Of a stretch of 64,000 nucleotides of DNA, positions 26,920 through 35,890 are shown piece by piece; position 1 is the stretch's first letter, and each line of letters starts with the position of its first letter. Under the pieces are notes generated by a model. That model was not told the origin of the DNA. It saw nothing but the letters and a program-made list of their open reading frames with translations, and did no database searches. The DNA comes from AV40 sp038230255 (lineage in GTDB: Bacteria; Verrucomicrobiota; Verrucomicrobiia; Chthoniobacterales; UBA10450): NCBI GenBank assembly GCA_038230255.1, contig JBBRNP010000002.1, forward strand, positions 310,001 through 374,000, given 5' to 3'. The translations under genes were made by a program, and so were the position numbers.

Positions 26920-26925
26920 ATATAA

Positions 26926-27735
26926 TTAGAGCCCGCGCTTGAGTCGTTGCTCGGCGATCCACTCCTGATAAGTCGTTGGCGTCCTTCGGCCGTCCATTTC
27001 CCCGATAAGATCGACAATCTGGCGCCAAATGGTCGGATGGGAAAAATCCGGCGGATGAATACTGAGCCGCAGGAGTGGTTTGCTCTCCAGGGCTCGGTTC
27101 AGGGCGGCGTTCCAAGCCAAACTGACTATACGTCGCCAACTGTTGCGAACGCTGTAAACCAGCGACCGTGCCGGAAATGTTTCGCCTGAGCGCAAATCAT
27201 GCACTGTTCGAAGGCGAGTGGTGTATTCCATTTCCGCATCGCGGGCTGCGCGTTCTCCTTCACTGCTCAGCAACCATGCCGGCGCGACAAAACCGCGCGG
27301 TTTCAACCCCGCTGCCAGATATTCGTCGCGGGCGGTGTTAATTCGCCGAAACGCTTCGTCGTATCCGAGATCGTAAAATTCGCCTTCGCCTTGGGTGTAG
27401 ACTCGGGTCACGAATTTTTCGAGAAAGCTTTCGCGCCCCTGAGTCGGCCGCTCGTGAAAAAATCCGTGAATGACGATTTCGTTTCCGGCCGCTTCCAAGT
27501 TGCGCAGCCAGGAAACAAATTGTCGATCTTTCATCGACGCGCCCTGGTGATAATAATCGGGCACGACCAGAAGCGAGCAATGCCTAATTCCTTTTGCTGT
27601 CAGCTCGGAAATAATTTTCTCCACGATCGGTTGCGTGGCGGGCGCGACGTCGTGAATAGAAACGACCAGAAAATCCTTCGTCGCACTCGCCGCGGCGACA
27701 ACGGGCAGAAACTGCGTGGCCACAGCCGATGTCAT
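26926..27735 (-). CDS. DUF2334 polysaccharide-deacetylase-like protein
   Basis: About 269 residues with the NodB-like fold of DUF2334: a first-strand Asp in VVSIHDVAP, an IVIHGFFHE motif providing metal His residues, and a late LLRLSIHPPDF His. No signal peptide is obvious, only a mildly hydrophobic start. These proteins are predicted metal-dependent deacetylases of N-acetyl sugars. It directly precedes the PHP-GT4 gene in the same operon, suggesting deacetylation of the same glycan or lipid head. Two dispersed 10-mers fall inside, in different reading frames (VDL and DRQ). Confidence 0.85.
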   Translation of the reverse strand: MTSAVATQFLPVVAAASATKDFLVVSIHDVAPATQPIVEKIISELTAKGIRHCSLLVVPDYYHQGASMKDRQFVSWLRNLEAAGNEIVIHGFFHERPTQGRESFLEKFVTRVYTQGEGEFYDLGYDEAFRRINTARDEYLAAGLKPRGFVAPAWLLSSEGERAARDAEMEYTTRLRTVHDLRSGETFPARSLVYSVRNSWRRIVSLAWNAALNRALESKPLLRLSIHPPDFSHPTIWRQIVDLIGEMDGRRTPTTYQEWIAEQRLKRGL

Positions 27736-27778
27736 TTCCCCAAATTTTCGACCCCGCTACCCGTGCGAACAAGTGAAA

Positions 27779-28228
27779 TTACCTGCCGGCCATCTTCACG
27801 ATAATAGTAAAGTCTTTGGCAGCCAGCGACATGACCGAAAGGCGCGATAGTCGAACGAGCGCAATGTTCTTGAGCGCTGGTTTCGCTTTGATTTCGCTTA
27901 ATGTGACCGGCTTGGGTAGCGGCTTGAGCGGGACAAGATCAACTGCGCTCCAATCGCCCTCTTTCGCGGTTGTGTCGCGGTAAGCGGTGCGCGAGACTTT
28001 CGCAATCCCAACTACAGCTTTCGTTTGCTCTTGCGCGGAAGCGCTACTGCCTGTCCGGCCCGGACCGCCGCTATGATAGAACAAAACCTCGTCGCCCTTG
28101 GCCATTCGGCGAAGGTTATTTCGGGCGGCGAAATTCCGAACCCCGGTCCAGCTTGTGCTGCCATCAGCAACAAAATCTGACCACGAGTAATCAGATGGTT
28201 CCTGTTTCACGAGCCAGAAATTTTTCAT
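27779..28228 (-). CDS. EVE domain protein
   Basis: About 149 residues, nearly all one EVE (PUA-like) domain: NFWLVKQEPSDYSW at the start, WTGVRNFAARNNL, and GDEVLFYHS. EVE domains bind modified bases in DNA or RNA. Bacterial single-domain members are small housekeeping-type proteins of unclear role. It is divergent from tmk; the shared 56-base gap contains a copy of the dispersed 10-mer and a 14-bp palindrome. Confidence 0.95.
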   Translation of the reverse strand: MKNFWLVKQEPSDYSWSDFVADGSTSWTGVRNFAARNNLRRMAKGDEVLFYHSGGPGRTGSSASAQEQTKAVVGIAKVSRTAYRDTTAKEGDWSAVDLVPLKPLPKPVTLSEIKAKPALKNIALVRLSRLSVMSLAAKDFTIIVKMAGR

Positions 28229-28284
28229 CGCTTCAACTTAACGCAGTTCGACAATTGTCGATCTTTGTTTGAAGATTCGGGCTC

Positions 28285-28932
28285 ATGGCGCATCTGCCTT
28301 TTATCACATTTGAAGGCTCGGAGGGTTGTGGAAAATCGACCCAGGTGCAAATGCTCGCTACCCGCTTCGAGACGCTGGGAGTTCAATTTCTTGTTACGCG
28401 TGAACCGGGCGGCACGCCTATTGGCGAATCAATCCGCGAACTGTTGCAATTCGCGCCGCAAAGCGCGGGGATGACTCCGGAAACTGAACTGCTTCTTTTT
28501 GAAGCGAGCCGCAGCCAGCTCGTTCGCGAAGTGATCAAGCCGGCGCTGGACGCTGGTAAATGCGTGATCGCGGACCGCTTTTTCGATTCGACGACGGTTT
28601 ATCAAGGGGTCGCGCGCCAGCTGGATCGAAAGATCGTGCGTCAACTGAACGCCTTCGCTGTCGGCGATTGTGTTCCCGACATTACATTCCTGCTCGATGT
28701 CGATCTTGAAACGGCGCGAGCGCGAATGAAAGGGCCGCGACGGCCAGACCGAATGGAACAACAATCAAACGAGTTTTATGAGCAGGTTCGAGATGGTTAT
28801 CTGGAGCTTGCCAAATGGCAACGTGATCGAGTGGTGGTGATCAAGGGTTGGCAGTCGCCCTACGATATCGAGAAGGAGATTTGGGAAACGCTTTGCTGGC
28901 GTTTTCCAAATCTGGTCAAGCCCCCGGATTAA
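28285..28932 (+). CDS. tmk: Thymidylate kinase
   Basis: About 215 residues. P-loop FEGSEGCGKSTQ near residues 7-18, the DR(F/Y) motif in VIADRFFDSTTVYQG, and the lid region with RPDRME are all in place. It phosphorylates dTMP to dTDP. It is followed after one base by the delta' subunit gene and then fabG, the common tmk-holB arrangement. The 10-mer at 28698-28707 encodes VDL. Confidence 0.97.
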   Translation: MAHLPFITFEGSEGCGKSTQVQMLATRFETLGVQFLVTREPGGTPIGESIRELLQFAPQSAGMTPETELLLFEASRSQLVREVIKPALDAGKCVIADRFFDSTTVYQGVARQLDRKIVRQLNAFAVGDCVPDITFLLDVDLETARARMKGPRRPDRMEQQSNEFYEQVRDGYLELAKWQRDRVVVIKGWQSPYDIEKEIWETLCWRFPNLVKPPD

Positions 28933-28933
28933 C

Positions 28934-29905
28934 ATGGCTTTCACGCGCAAAGCAGCGATTGGACTTTTGCGGCGGGCGCACGATCAAAATCGTTTAGGCC
29001 ACGCCTATTTGATTTCAGGACCGGCCGGGAGCGGGAAAAGGGAGGTGGCCGCGGAATTGGCGAGCACGGTCAACGGAACAGACGCCGGCGACGTTTTTTC
29101 CTCAAAGGCCCGCGAGATTTTTCTGGCCGAACCGGAATCGAAATCGAGAAGGATTTTGATCGAGCAAATTCGCGAGCTGGAACACGGACTCCAAATGCGC
29201 GCTGCGGAAGGCCGCCGGAAAGTGGCGATCATTTCCGAGGCGGACCGGTTGCAACCGCAGGCGGCGAACGCGTTTCTCAAAACGCTGGAGGAGCCGCCAG
29301 CGAATTCGCTTTTGCTTTTATTGAGTGCGCTGCCCGAAGCGTTGCCCGACACGATTGTGTCGCGTTGCATTTCTATTCCGCTGGCAGCGAGTGGCGAAGA
29401 AGTTGAAATGCCGGAGCGCGCTGAACTGGTGGAATTGCTTCGCGACACCGCGCGCGAGAAGAGTTGGAGCGTTCAGCAGGCCTATCGTATCGGGCAGGGC
29501 CTGCAGTCGTTGCTCGGAAAAGTTCGAGAAGAAATCAAAGCGCAAACGGCCGAGGCGTTAAAAAAAGAGGAAACGCGTTATCGGAACTCGACCGACGGCG
29601 CCTGGCTGGACGATCGCGAAGATTATTACAAGGCGCTGACCGAGAGTCTCTACATCCAGCGTCGCGCAATGCTAGTGGAAGTGTTGCTGGAGTTTTGGTC
29701 GGACGTTTTGCGCGCGTGCAGTAAAGTTGCCCGTCGCGATTTGTCGTCGGCAAAAAAAGAAACGGCCGCTCTGGCGGAACGCTTCACCGCGCCGGAAGTG
29801 CTGCGCCGAATTCAACGCTTGGAGGAATTGCGGGACAATCTCGGACGCAATATTCAGGAAGCGCTTGCATTCGAAGTTGCATTTCTTGAGGTTTTCGGCT
29901 CCTGA
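28934..29905 (+). CDS. holB: DNA polymerase III delta' subunit-like (clamp loader)
   Basis: About 323 residues. An N-terminal AAA+ fold with a P-loop-like GPAGSGKRE, then the clamp-loader signature of delta' proteins: KVAIISEADRLQPQAANAFLKTLEEPP and the sensor LPDTIVSRC. A C-terminal collar domain follows. The P-loop has Arg where ATP-hydrolysing subunits have Thr, and SRC is retained, as usual for delta'. It starts one base after the tmk stop. Confidence 0.92.
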   Translation: MAFTRKAAIGLLRRAHDQNRLGHAYLISGPAGSGKREVAAELASTVNGTDAGDVFSSKAREIFLAEPESKSRRILIEQIRELEHGLQMRAAEGRRKVAIISEADRLQPQAANAFLKTLEEPPANSLLLLLSALPEALPDTIVSRCISIPLAASGEEVEMPERAELVELLRDTAREKSWSVQQAYRIGQGLQSLLGKVREEIKAQTAEALKKEETRYRNSTDGAWLDDREDYYKALTESLYIQRRAMLVEVLLEFWSDVLRACSKVARRDLSSAKKETAALAERFTAPEVLRRIQRLEELRDNLGRNIQEALAFEVAFLEVFGS

Positions 29906-29933
29906 ACTGTGTAACACTCGGATCAAGACAAGA

Positions 29934-30677
29934 ATGAGATTTGAAAATCAGGCGGCGATCGTCACGGGCGCGGGGCGGGGGATCGGACATGCGATCGCGG
30001 TCCGTCTCGCGAGTGAAGGCGCGCGGGTGGCGTGCGTCAGTCGCAGCGAACAAAACGCCAAGCGCACGGCGGATGAGCTAAATATTTTGTGCGCGGATTC
30101 GGCGAAGCATTACGCAGTCGACGTCGCCGATCACGCCGCGGTGCAAAAGGTAGGGGCGCAAATTCTCGAGGACTTTACCAAGATCGACATCTTGGTTAAC
30201 AACGCCGGCGTCACGCGCGATGGGCTTGCGATGCGCATGTCGGTCGAAGATTGGGACACGGTCATCAACACGAATTTGCGCGGCGCGTTCAATTTCACGC
30301 AGTCGATCCTCCGCGCCATGATCAAGCAGCGTAGCGGTCGCATCATTAATATAACCTCTGTGATCGGTTTGATCGGCAATGCCGGCCAGGCCAATTACGC
30401 CGCCAGCAAAGCCGGACTGATTGGTTTTACAAAATCGCTCGCGCGCGAGCTAGCCAGCCGGAACATCACCGTCAACGCGATCGCGCCCGGATTCATCACC
30501 ACCGACATGACGGCAGGTTTGTCGGAGGAGATTAAGAAAACGATCCAATCGCAAATTCCACTCGGGAAAACGGGCGCGCCCGAAGATGTCGCCAGCACCG
30601 CGGCGTTTCTTGCTTCCACGGAGGCGAGCTATATCACCGGACAGGTGATCTGCGTGGACGGCGGAATGGTGATGTGA
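29934..30677 (+). CDS. fabG: 3-oxoacyl-ACP reductase
   Basis: About 247 residues, the normal FabG length. Short-chain dehydrogenase features: TGAGRGIG at residues 12-19, NNAG, the catalytic Ser in INITSVIG, YxxxK as YAASK, and the FabG ending ITGQVICVDGGMVM. It reduces beta-ketoacyl-ACP with NADPH in fatty acid synthesis. ATG 29934 lies 28 bases after holB; a longer in-frame extension would overlap holB and is rejected. A 10-mer copy (30180-30189) encodes KID and forms a longer palindrome there. Confidence 0.95.
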   Translation: MRFENQAAIVTGAGRGIGHAIAVRLASEGARVACVSRSEQNAKRTADELNILCADSAKHYAVDVADHAAVQKVGAQILEDFTKIDILVNNAGVTRDGLAMRMSVEDWDTVINTNLRGAFNFTQSILRAMIKQRSGRIINITSVIGLIGNAGQANYAASKAGLIGFTKSLARELASRNITVNAIAPGFITTDMTAGLSEEIKKTIQSQIPLGKTGAPEDVASTAAFLASTEASYITGQVICVDGGMVM

Positions 30678-30679
30678 TT

Positions 30680-30788
30680 TGTCATCCCGAGCGCAAGCGA
30701 GGGATCTCCCAATCGAAGCGCAGAACACACAAGTTAATTAGTGTGATCAATCACCCTGTGAGAGATCCTTCACTCCGTTCAGGATGAC
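30680..30788. repeat. GTCATCC...GGATGAC inverted repeat (MITE-like)
   Basis: Left arm 30680-30707 (GTCATCCCGAGCGCAAGCGA, then GGGATCTC) and right arm 30760-30788 (GAGAGATCC, then AGGATGAC) are imperfect inverted copies with about 50 bases between. It fills the gap between the convergent fabG and sulfotransferase genes. Similar GTCATCC-GAGCG elements are scattered widely in bacterial genomes. No coding capacity. Confidence 0.75.
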
Positions 30789-30816
30789 ACGGCTGGGCCC
30801 GCGGGAGTTGAACGAG

Positions 30817-32085
30817 TCACGCCGCAGCTGCCGCGCGTTCTTCGTCTTCGTTCGAGGTCGCAGTCGAAAAGCCGAATCGTTCGCAGTACTCGGCAAATCC
30901 GTTCATTCCATCCAGTTTGAAATGCGTCGGATCATAACGGTGAACGCCGTTCGCCTGAGAGCTTTGCTCCGCGAGCGTCACGCCCATCTGTTTTTCGATT
31001 TCCGCCGAGAACGGCCAGCCAAAGTGCTGGTAAACGCGCCGGGCGGCGGCAATCGGATCACGTCGCACCTCGTCGTAACGGAGATCGCAAACGCGCTGGG
31101 CTGGCAGCTGATCTCGCGCTTGCATGAAAGTCTTTAGCGCTTGCGCCCAATAAGTCAGCGCATCGCGGCCGATCTGGACCGGATCAACAGTGTCGCTGAA
31201 AACGCGCCGCAAAATTGTAACGAGACTTGAAACCGAAGCGACCGCTTCAATCGGGTCCCGATGAATCTGGACGAATCGTGCGTCGGGATAGATCGACAAC
31301 AACGCCGGCGCGGCGAACATGTGGGCCGGCGCTTTCAAGACCCATCGCTCCGCCGATTGCCGGAACTGGAGATGTTGCAGCGAGCGGCGATGAAATTCGT
31401 AAGCTGGCCGCAAATCCTGGTTAAAAAACCACGCGCGATACGATGGCACGTTATACATCGTGTCGAACTGGTCGCTCAGGAAGGTCGGGCTCATCAGCGA
31501 AACGCATTCCTGCGGCAACTCTGCGCCGGTCGCATGCACGCTTTCGAAAGTCGGAGCCAGCCAGCGCAACATGGCGAGATTTCGCGTCGCTTGGCGAATC
31601 CGTTCCTGGCGATTTTCCGCGTTCGGCGGTGAGGGCGACATTACCTCCCACGTTAGCGGCGCGCGGTTCGCCGGATCAGCGGCCAGAAGCATGTGCAGCA
31701 GTGTGGTTCCGCTCCGGGGCAAGCCGACGATGAATAACGGTTCGCGGATCTTTTGTTGCGCGATCTCGGGATAAAGCTGGCGGTCGCGCGCGAGCAGGAG
31801 CCGGTTGGACAAAATCCGCACCACGTCGCTTCCCAGCGCCATTTTTCCGATCACGTTGAGCCGGGCTTCGCGATGGCATGATTCCAACAGGTGAGAAAGC
31901 GGCTCGAAAAAGTCGCCTTCGCCAAAATCATCGAGCCGGCAACGTCGCTTTGCTGTCTCGATTAATTTCCGAGCGGACGGAGATGTCGATCTCACGCCGA
32001 TTTTTTCGAGCGCCGCGCCGCATTTATTCAAGACCCGGATCAAAAGCGGAGCGCGAGTTTGCTCGACAGTCGTGGGCGCGCGCAT
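30817..32085 (-). CDS. Sulfotransferase family protein
   Basis: About 422 residues. The 5'-phosphosulfate loop is VGLPRSGTTLLHMLL near residues 118-132, and the 3'-phosphate element appears as FVQIHRDPIEAVAS. An alanine-rich tail ends the protein. It transfers sulfate from PAPS to an unknown acceptor (carbohydrate, lipid or peptide). It has no signal peptide and so should be cytoplasmic. It is divergent from msrA and has no co-directional partner that would hint at the acceptor. Confidence 0.9.
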   Translation of the reverse strand: MRAPTTVEQTRAPLLIRVLNKCGAALEKIGVRSTSPSARKLIETAKRRCRLDDFGEGDFFEPLSHLLESCHREARLNVIGKMALGSDVVRILSNRLLLARDRQLYPEIAQQKIREPLFIVGLPRSGTTLLHMLLAADPANRAPLTWEVMSPSPPNAENRQERIRQATRNLAMLRWLAPTFESVHATGAELPQECVSLMSPTFLSDQFDTMYNVPSYRAWFFNQDLRPAYEFHRRSLQHLQFRQSAERWVLKAPAHMFAAPALLSIYPDARFVQIHRDPIEAVASVSSLVTILRRVFSDTVDPVQIGRDALTYWAQALKTFMQARDQLPAQRVCDLRYDEVRRDPIAAARRVYQHFGWPFSAEIEKQMGVTLAEQSSQANGVHRYDPTHFKLDGMNGFAEYCERFGFSTATSNEDEERAAAAA

Positions 32086-32163
32086 ACATCGACAATTGTG
32101 GCAGGCGCGCCCGAAGGCAAGCCCGCATCTTGCGCAGCGGACGCAACCGTCCGATCATTTGTT

Positions 32164-32640
32164 ATGGCGACTGAGAAAGCGACGTTCGGGGCCGGTTGTT
32201 TTTGGGGCGTAGAGGAGACTTTCCGTAAACTAAGTGGCGTAACATCGACCGCCGTCGGATATGCGGGCGGCAACAAGGACAATCCGACCTACGAAGACGT
32301 TTGCAGCGACGAGACCGGCCACGCCGAGGTCGTTCAATTGGAATTCGATCCTTCGCAAGTCAGTTACGACCAGATCCTTGACGTTTTCTGGTCCAACCAC
32401 AATCCGACCACGTTAAATCGGCAGGGCCCGGATGTCGGCGCGCAATACCGTTCGGTAATTTTCTATCATTCGCCCGAACAGAAAGCCGCAGCCGAGAAGT
32501 CGAAGCAAAAAATTGCCGAGAGCGGCAAGTTCAATCGACCGGTTGTGACCCAAATCGAGCCGGCGCCGAAGTTCTGGCGCGCGGAGGAATATCACCAGCG
32601 CTATCTAGAAAAGCGCGGCCAGTCGCACTGCGCGATCTAA
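32164..32640 (+). CDS. msrA: Peptide-methionine (S)-S-oxide reductase
   Basis: About 158 residues. The catalytic GCFWG is near residues 10-14, with VGYAGG, YEDVCSDETGHAEVV, the GPDVGAQYRS loop and a resolving Cys at the C-terminus (QSHCAI). It repairs methionine-S-sulfoxide with thioredoxin. ATG 32164 gives the normal start just before GCFWG. pgl follows after 4 bases. Confidence 0.97.
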   Translation: MATEKATFGAGCFWGVEETFRKLSGVTSTAVGYAGGNKDNPTYEDVCSDETGHAEVVQLEFDPSQVSYDQILDVFWSNHNPTTLNRQGPDVGAQYRSVIFYHSPEQKAAAEKSKQKIAESGKFNRPVVTQIEPAPKFWRAEEYHQRYLEKRGQSHCAI

Positions 32641-32644
32641 GCGC

Positions 32645-33337
32645 ATGGCCGGCGACGTTATTCGAACGAAAAACTTCGTAGCGGACGCGGCCAGCTTCAT
32701 TGTCGATCTTGCCCATAAAGCGCTGGCGGAGCGGCATGAGTTCCGGATCGCGCTCTCAGGCGGAAATACGCCGCGGCCGGTTTATTCGGAAATCGCTCGG
32801 ATCGGTCGTGACCTTCCGTGGGAACGCATTCTCATCACGTTCGGGGACGAGCGCTGCGTTCCGCCGGACGATCCGCAGAGTAATTTTCGGATGGCGCGCG
32901 AAACGTTGTTCATTCCCGCCAGCGTGCCCGAAAAATCAATCATGCGCATGCGGGGCGAGATCGATCCGCAAATCGCCGCCCAGCAATATCAGGACGATGT
33001 CGATCTTCTGGCCACGCAACGCGGCGAACAGATTTACCGGCACGATTTAATTTTGCTCGGATTGGGCGACGACGGTCACACTGCTTCACTGTTTCCGGAT
33101 AGCGCGGCGTTAAATGAAGCGACCCGGCGTGTAGTCGCGAATTTTGTCGCAAAGCTAAACGCCTGGCGTCTGACTTTTACGTTTCCACTCATCAATCACG
33201 CGCGAAATGTTTGTTTTCTGGTGAACGCGACCAAGCAGGCCAAGTTGATTGACCGTGTAATCAGCGGCGATTCGCAGTTTCCGGCAACGCGGGTCAATCC
33301 AACTGCTGGGAAACTGACCTGGATGCTCGGCGAGTGA
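32645..33337 (+). CDS. pgl: 6-phosphogluconolactonase
   Basis: About 230 residues of the DevB/NagB-like fold: ALSGGNTPRPVY near residues 37-48, FGDERCVPPDD, SNFRMARETL and the active-site GLGDDGHTASLFP. It hydrolyses 6-phosphogluconolactone in the oxidative pentose phosphate pathway. It is translationally close to msrA, which would link NADPH supply to methionine repair. Two 10-mer copies (32701 and 32998) both encode VDL. Confidence 0.95.
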   Translation: MAGDVIRTKNFVADAASFIVDLAHKALAERHEFRIALSGGNTPRPVYSEIARIGRDLPWERILITFGDERCVPPDDPQSNFRMARETLFIPASVPEKSIMRMRGEIDPQIAAQQYQDDVDLLATQRGEQIYRHDLILLGLGDDGHTASLFPDSAALNEATRRVVANFVAKLNAWRLTFTFPLINHARNVCFLVNATKQAKLIDRVISGDSQFPATRVNPTAGKLTWMLGE

Positions 33338-33366
33338 CGCCTCAACTTCTCAACAACTCAACTTCG

Positions 33367-33771
33367 TTAGTACTGCTCGCCTTCGTCCGGCGTCGGCGTC
33401 ACGCGGTCGTCGATCGCCCAAACATGTAGCATCACCGCTCCCCAATACGGAATGAGCATCAGGATTCCCCATCCAGCCGACGCCACCGCTGCCAAAATTG
33501 CGAAAGCGATGGCGGTAGGAGTAATGAGAAACAAAATGAGCGCGCCCATCACGCGATGACCTTTGTAGATATGGCCGAGTCCCGGAATGATGCTGAGCAA
33601 TATCGCCATTGCATCGCTTGCTTTTGGCTCCGCCGGTTTGGTTGCTTCGCGCGTCCAATCACAACTGGGGCACGCCTGCGCGTTCATCGGAAGCGTGGTC
33701 CCGCAAAAAGGACAGCGCATTGTGTCCCAGCTGATCGGTTCGGGCTGCGTCGGGGCGTCAGTATATTCCAT
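33367..33771 (-). CDS. Small zinc-ribbon membrane protein
   Basis: About 134 residues. A zinc ribbon (CPFCG and CPSCD, spaced by 13) is followed by a glycine-rich SIIPGLGHIYKG motif, like TM2-type proteins, and two hydrophobic helices. The acidic end is DEGEQY. ATG 33771 is chosen over a longer frame. The GLGHIYKGH pattern is known from small TM2/DUF-type inner-membrane proteins of unknown function. It is convergent with pgl. Confidence 0.7.
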   Translation of the reverse strand: MEYTDAPTQPEPISWDTMRCPFCGTTLPMNAQACPSCDWTREATKPAEPKASDAMAILLSIIPGLGHIYKGHRVMGALILFLITPTAIAFAILAAVASAGWGILMLIPYWGAVMLHVWAIDDRVTPTPDEGEQY

Positions 33772-33870
33772 ACCCAGATTGAATCGTCCTTGAACGTCAC
33801 AAGAGCGGCCGAATTCGTCAAGCATTCCTTGTCATTCTCGAGTCTGTCTTAGAATGTGTGGCCTCCGCCA

Positions 33871-34659
33871 ATGCCGACGCTTTCTGACATCGTTGAGTAC
33901 ACCGACAAATATCTTCGCATTCGAGAAATTGAAGATTGGCCGAATGCCCTTAACGGTCTGCAAATCGAAAACTCCGGCAACGTCACCAAAATTGGCGCCG
34001 CGGTGGATGTTTCCACGCGCGTTCTGACCAAAGCCGCTAACCAACATGTCGATCTTCTGGTCGTGCATCATGGATTGTTCTGGCCGGGATTGCAGAGCGT
34101 GACCGGCCCGTTGCGTCGGCAGTTAAAAATCGCATTTGAAAACAACATCGCGCTCTACAGCGCGCATCTGCCGCTCGATGTTCACCCCGATGTAGGCAAT
34201 AACGCGCAGCTTGCGTCGGCGCTTGGATTCAAATCTACGAAACCGTTCCTGGAAGAGAAAGGGGAGCTAGTTGGGTTGCGAATAAAACAAGCGTTGCCGC
34301 GAGCAGAATTGATCCGCAAGCTCAGAAGAGTTTTGCGCGGACCGATCAAGTCCTTCAATTTCGGACCAAAAGAAACATCCAGGATTGGGATCGTCACCGG
34401 CGGCGCTGGCTCGGAAATTTATCGGATTGCGCAAGAAAAGACCCGCCTCCGCAAAATCGGCTACGGCGGGCAGGTCGACACGTTCGTCACTGGCGAAGCG
34501 CCGCACTGGGCGGGGGTGGCGGCGGAGGAACTTGGAATGAATCTTCTGCTTGGCGGCCATTACGCGACCGAGACGTTCGGCGTCAAAGCGCTCGCGGCGC
34601 ATCTCTCGAAACGGTTCAAGTTGCCGTGGGAGTTTTTGGATTTCCCAACCGGCCTGTGA
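33871..34659 (+). CDS. Nif3-like dinuclear metal centre hexameric protein
   Basis: About 262 residues. The Nif3/YbgI fold is shown by WPNALNGLQIE, DLLVVHHGLFW with metal His residues, ALYSAHLPLDVHPDVGNN, IGIVTGGAGS, and the late GGHYATETFGVKAL. Members bind two metals in a toroid hexamer; they have been called GTP cyclohydrolase type 2 homologues, but the physiological reaction is unsettled. ATG 33871 is preferred over a start 5 codons upstream. It is convergent with the TPR gene, 6 bases apart. Confidence 0.93.
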   Translation: MPTLSDIVEYTDKYLRIREIEDWPNALNGLQIENSGNVTKIGAAVDVSTRVLTKAANQHVDLLVVHHGLFWPGLQSVTGPLRRQLKIAFENNIALYSAHLPLDVHPDVGNNAQLASALGFKSTKPFLEEKGELVGLRIKQALPRAELIRKLRRVLRGPIKSFNFGPKETSRIGIVTGGAGSEIYRIAQEKTRLRKIGYGGQVDTFVTGEAPHWAGVAAEELGMNLLLGGHYATETFGVKALAAHLSKRFKLPWEFLDFPTGL

Positions 34660-34665
34660 CCGCGA

Positions 34666-35796
34666 CTAAGATTTCTTTTTCGCGACTCTTAACGTGCCTC
34701 CGCCAAGCTGCTGTGTGCGCGTCGCCGCTTTGTCCGCATCGCCGGGGCGACCGGTAAGGCGATATTCATCGACCAAATGTTGCCACGGTCGCGGCGCGTT
34801 GGGCATTAACTGCGTCGCTTTTTCAAACGCACTGATCGCTTCCCGGTGATTCCCTTTTTTCTGATAAGCGAGTCCCAGATGTTCCCAGACCGCTCCATAA
34901 CTGGGATTCAAACTCGCGCCTTTACGCAAATAACTGATTCCGCTGTCGACCTGCCCGGTCGCTTGCAGGCAAAATCCTAATTGAGATTGGACGAGATAAT
35001 CTTGCGGCAACTTTTGAGCTGCGCGACGCAATGGCGGGATCGCTTCCGAGATGCGATTCAGATTGATGTAGCTGAATCCGATCGCGGCAAACATGTCGCC
35101 GCTATCGGGAGCGAGTTCGGCAGCGTGCTCCAGTGCAGTGAGGGTTTGTTGTGGATGACGTGAAACGCTTTCCGCGCGCGCCAACTGCAACCAGGTATAT
35201 ACCCAACTGGGTTCTACTGCGGTGCCGCGCTTTGCCAGTTCGACACTCTGTTGCAGATGACCAAGACGGATTTCGCACATGCTGGCCAGCAACCAACCGA
35301 CAGCCCAAGTGGGTTCCAGTCTTCCGCTTTGCTCCAGCGGAGCGACTGCCGCAGCGTAATGGTTCTGAAGCATTTCGCTCAAGCCAAGGACGAGATGAAC
35401 GATGCCATGGTTTGATTCAGCCGCGATGGAATTGCGAAATGCTGCGCTTGCTTCCGTTAGTTGGTTCGTATCAAACGCGAACGCGCCGCGAAGAAATTGT
35501 GCATACGCACTCTTGGGATTTTTCTGGACAAGCTCCCGTGCCATTTGCAGCGCGTGGGTGTAATCACCAGCATCGCTAGCCGCAAGAATTCGTTTGGTCA
35601 GGGGATCATTCAACGCCGCGTCATTTTGCTTGATTGCCTGCTCGACCCGGGGCCTCACCAACTTTTCCGGCGTCGGCAGTTTGCTCAGCAGTCGATCGAT
35701 CGAAGGATCCTGGGCCTGAACTTCAAGGCTCAGGATTAAAACGGCAAAGAGTCCAATGACCCAGCCAGTGAGAAGGTAGGGGGATCGCGATTTCAT
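34666..35796 (-). CDS. TPR repeat protein with signal anchor
   Basis: About 376 residues. A membrane segment or uncleaved signal sits at about residues 8-25, then a charged linker, then at least seven tetratricopeptide repeats (for example YGAVWEHLGLAYQKKGNHRE and FDTNQLTEASAAF-like turns). It ends in a lysine-rich KKKS tail. It is probably a periplasmic or membrane-tethered scaffold. ATG 35796 is used; a TTG nine codons upstream is possible. It is divergent from the TraB-like gene. Confidence 0.8.
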   Translation of the reverse strand: MKSRSPYLLTGWVIGLFAVLILSLEVQAQDPSIDRLLSKLPTPEKLVRPRVEQAIKQNDAALNDPLTKRILAASDAGDYTHALQMARELVQKNPKSAYAQFLRGAFAFDTNQLTEASAAFRNSIAAESNHGIVHLVLGLSEMLQNHYAAAVAPLEQSGRLEPTWAVGWLLASMCEIRLGHLQQSVELAKRGTAVEPSWVYTWLQLARAESVSRHPQQTLTALEHAAELAPDSGDMFAAIGFSYINLNRISEAIPPLRRAAQKLPQDYLVQSQLGFCLQATGQVDSGISYLRKGASLNPSYGAVWEHLGLAYQKKGNHREAISAFEKATQLMPNAPRPWQHLVDEYRLTGRPGDADKAATRTQQLGGGTLRVAKKKS

Positions 35797-35890
35797 CTTC
35801 AAAAAATAGAACAATCGAAGCAAGAAAGGCTACGCCGAAGTTCACTCCCCCGAACCTTGCCGATCATCAGCCCACCTGCTAGAGAGTGAC

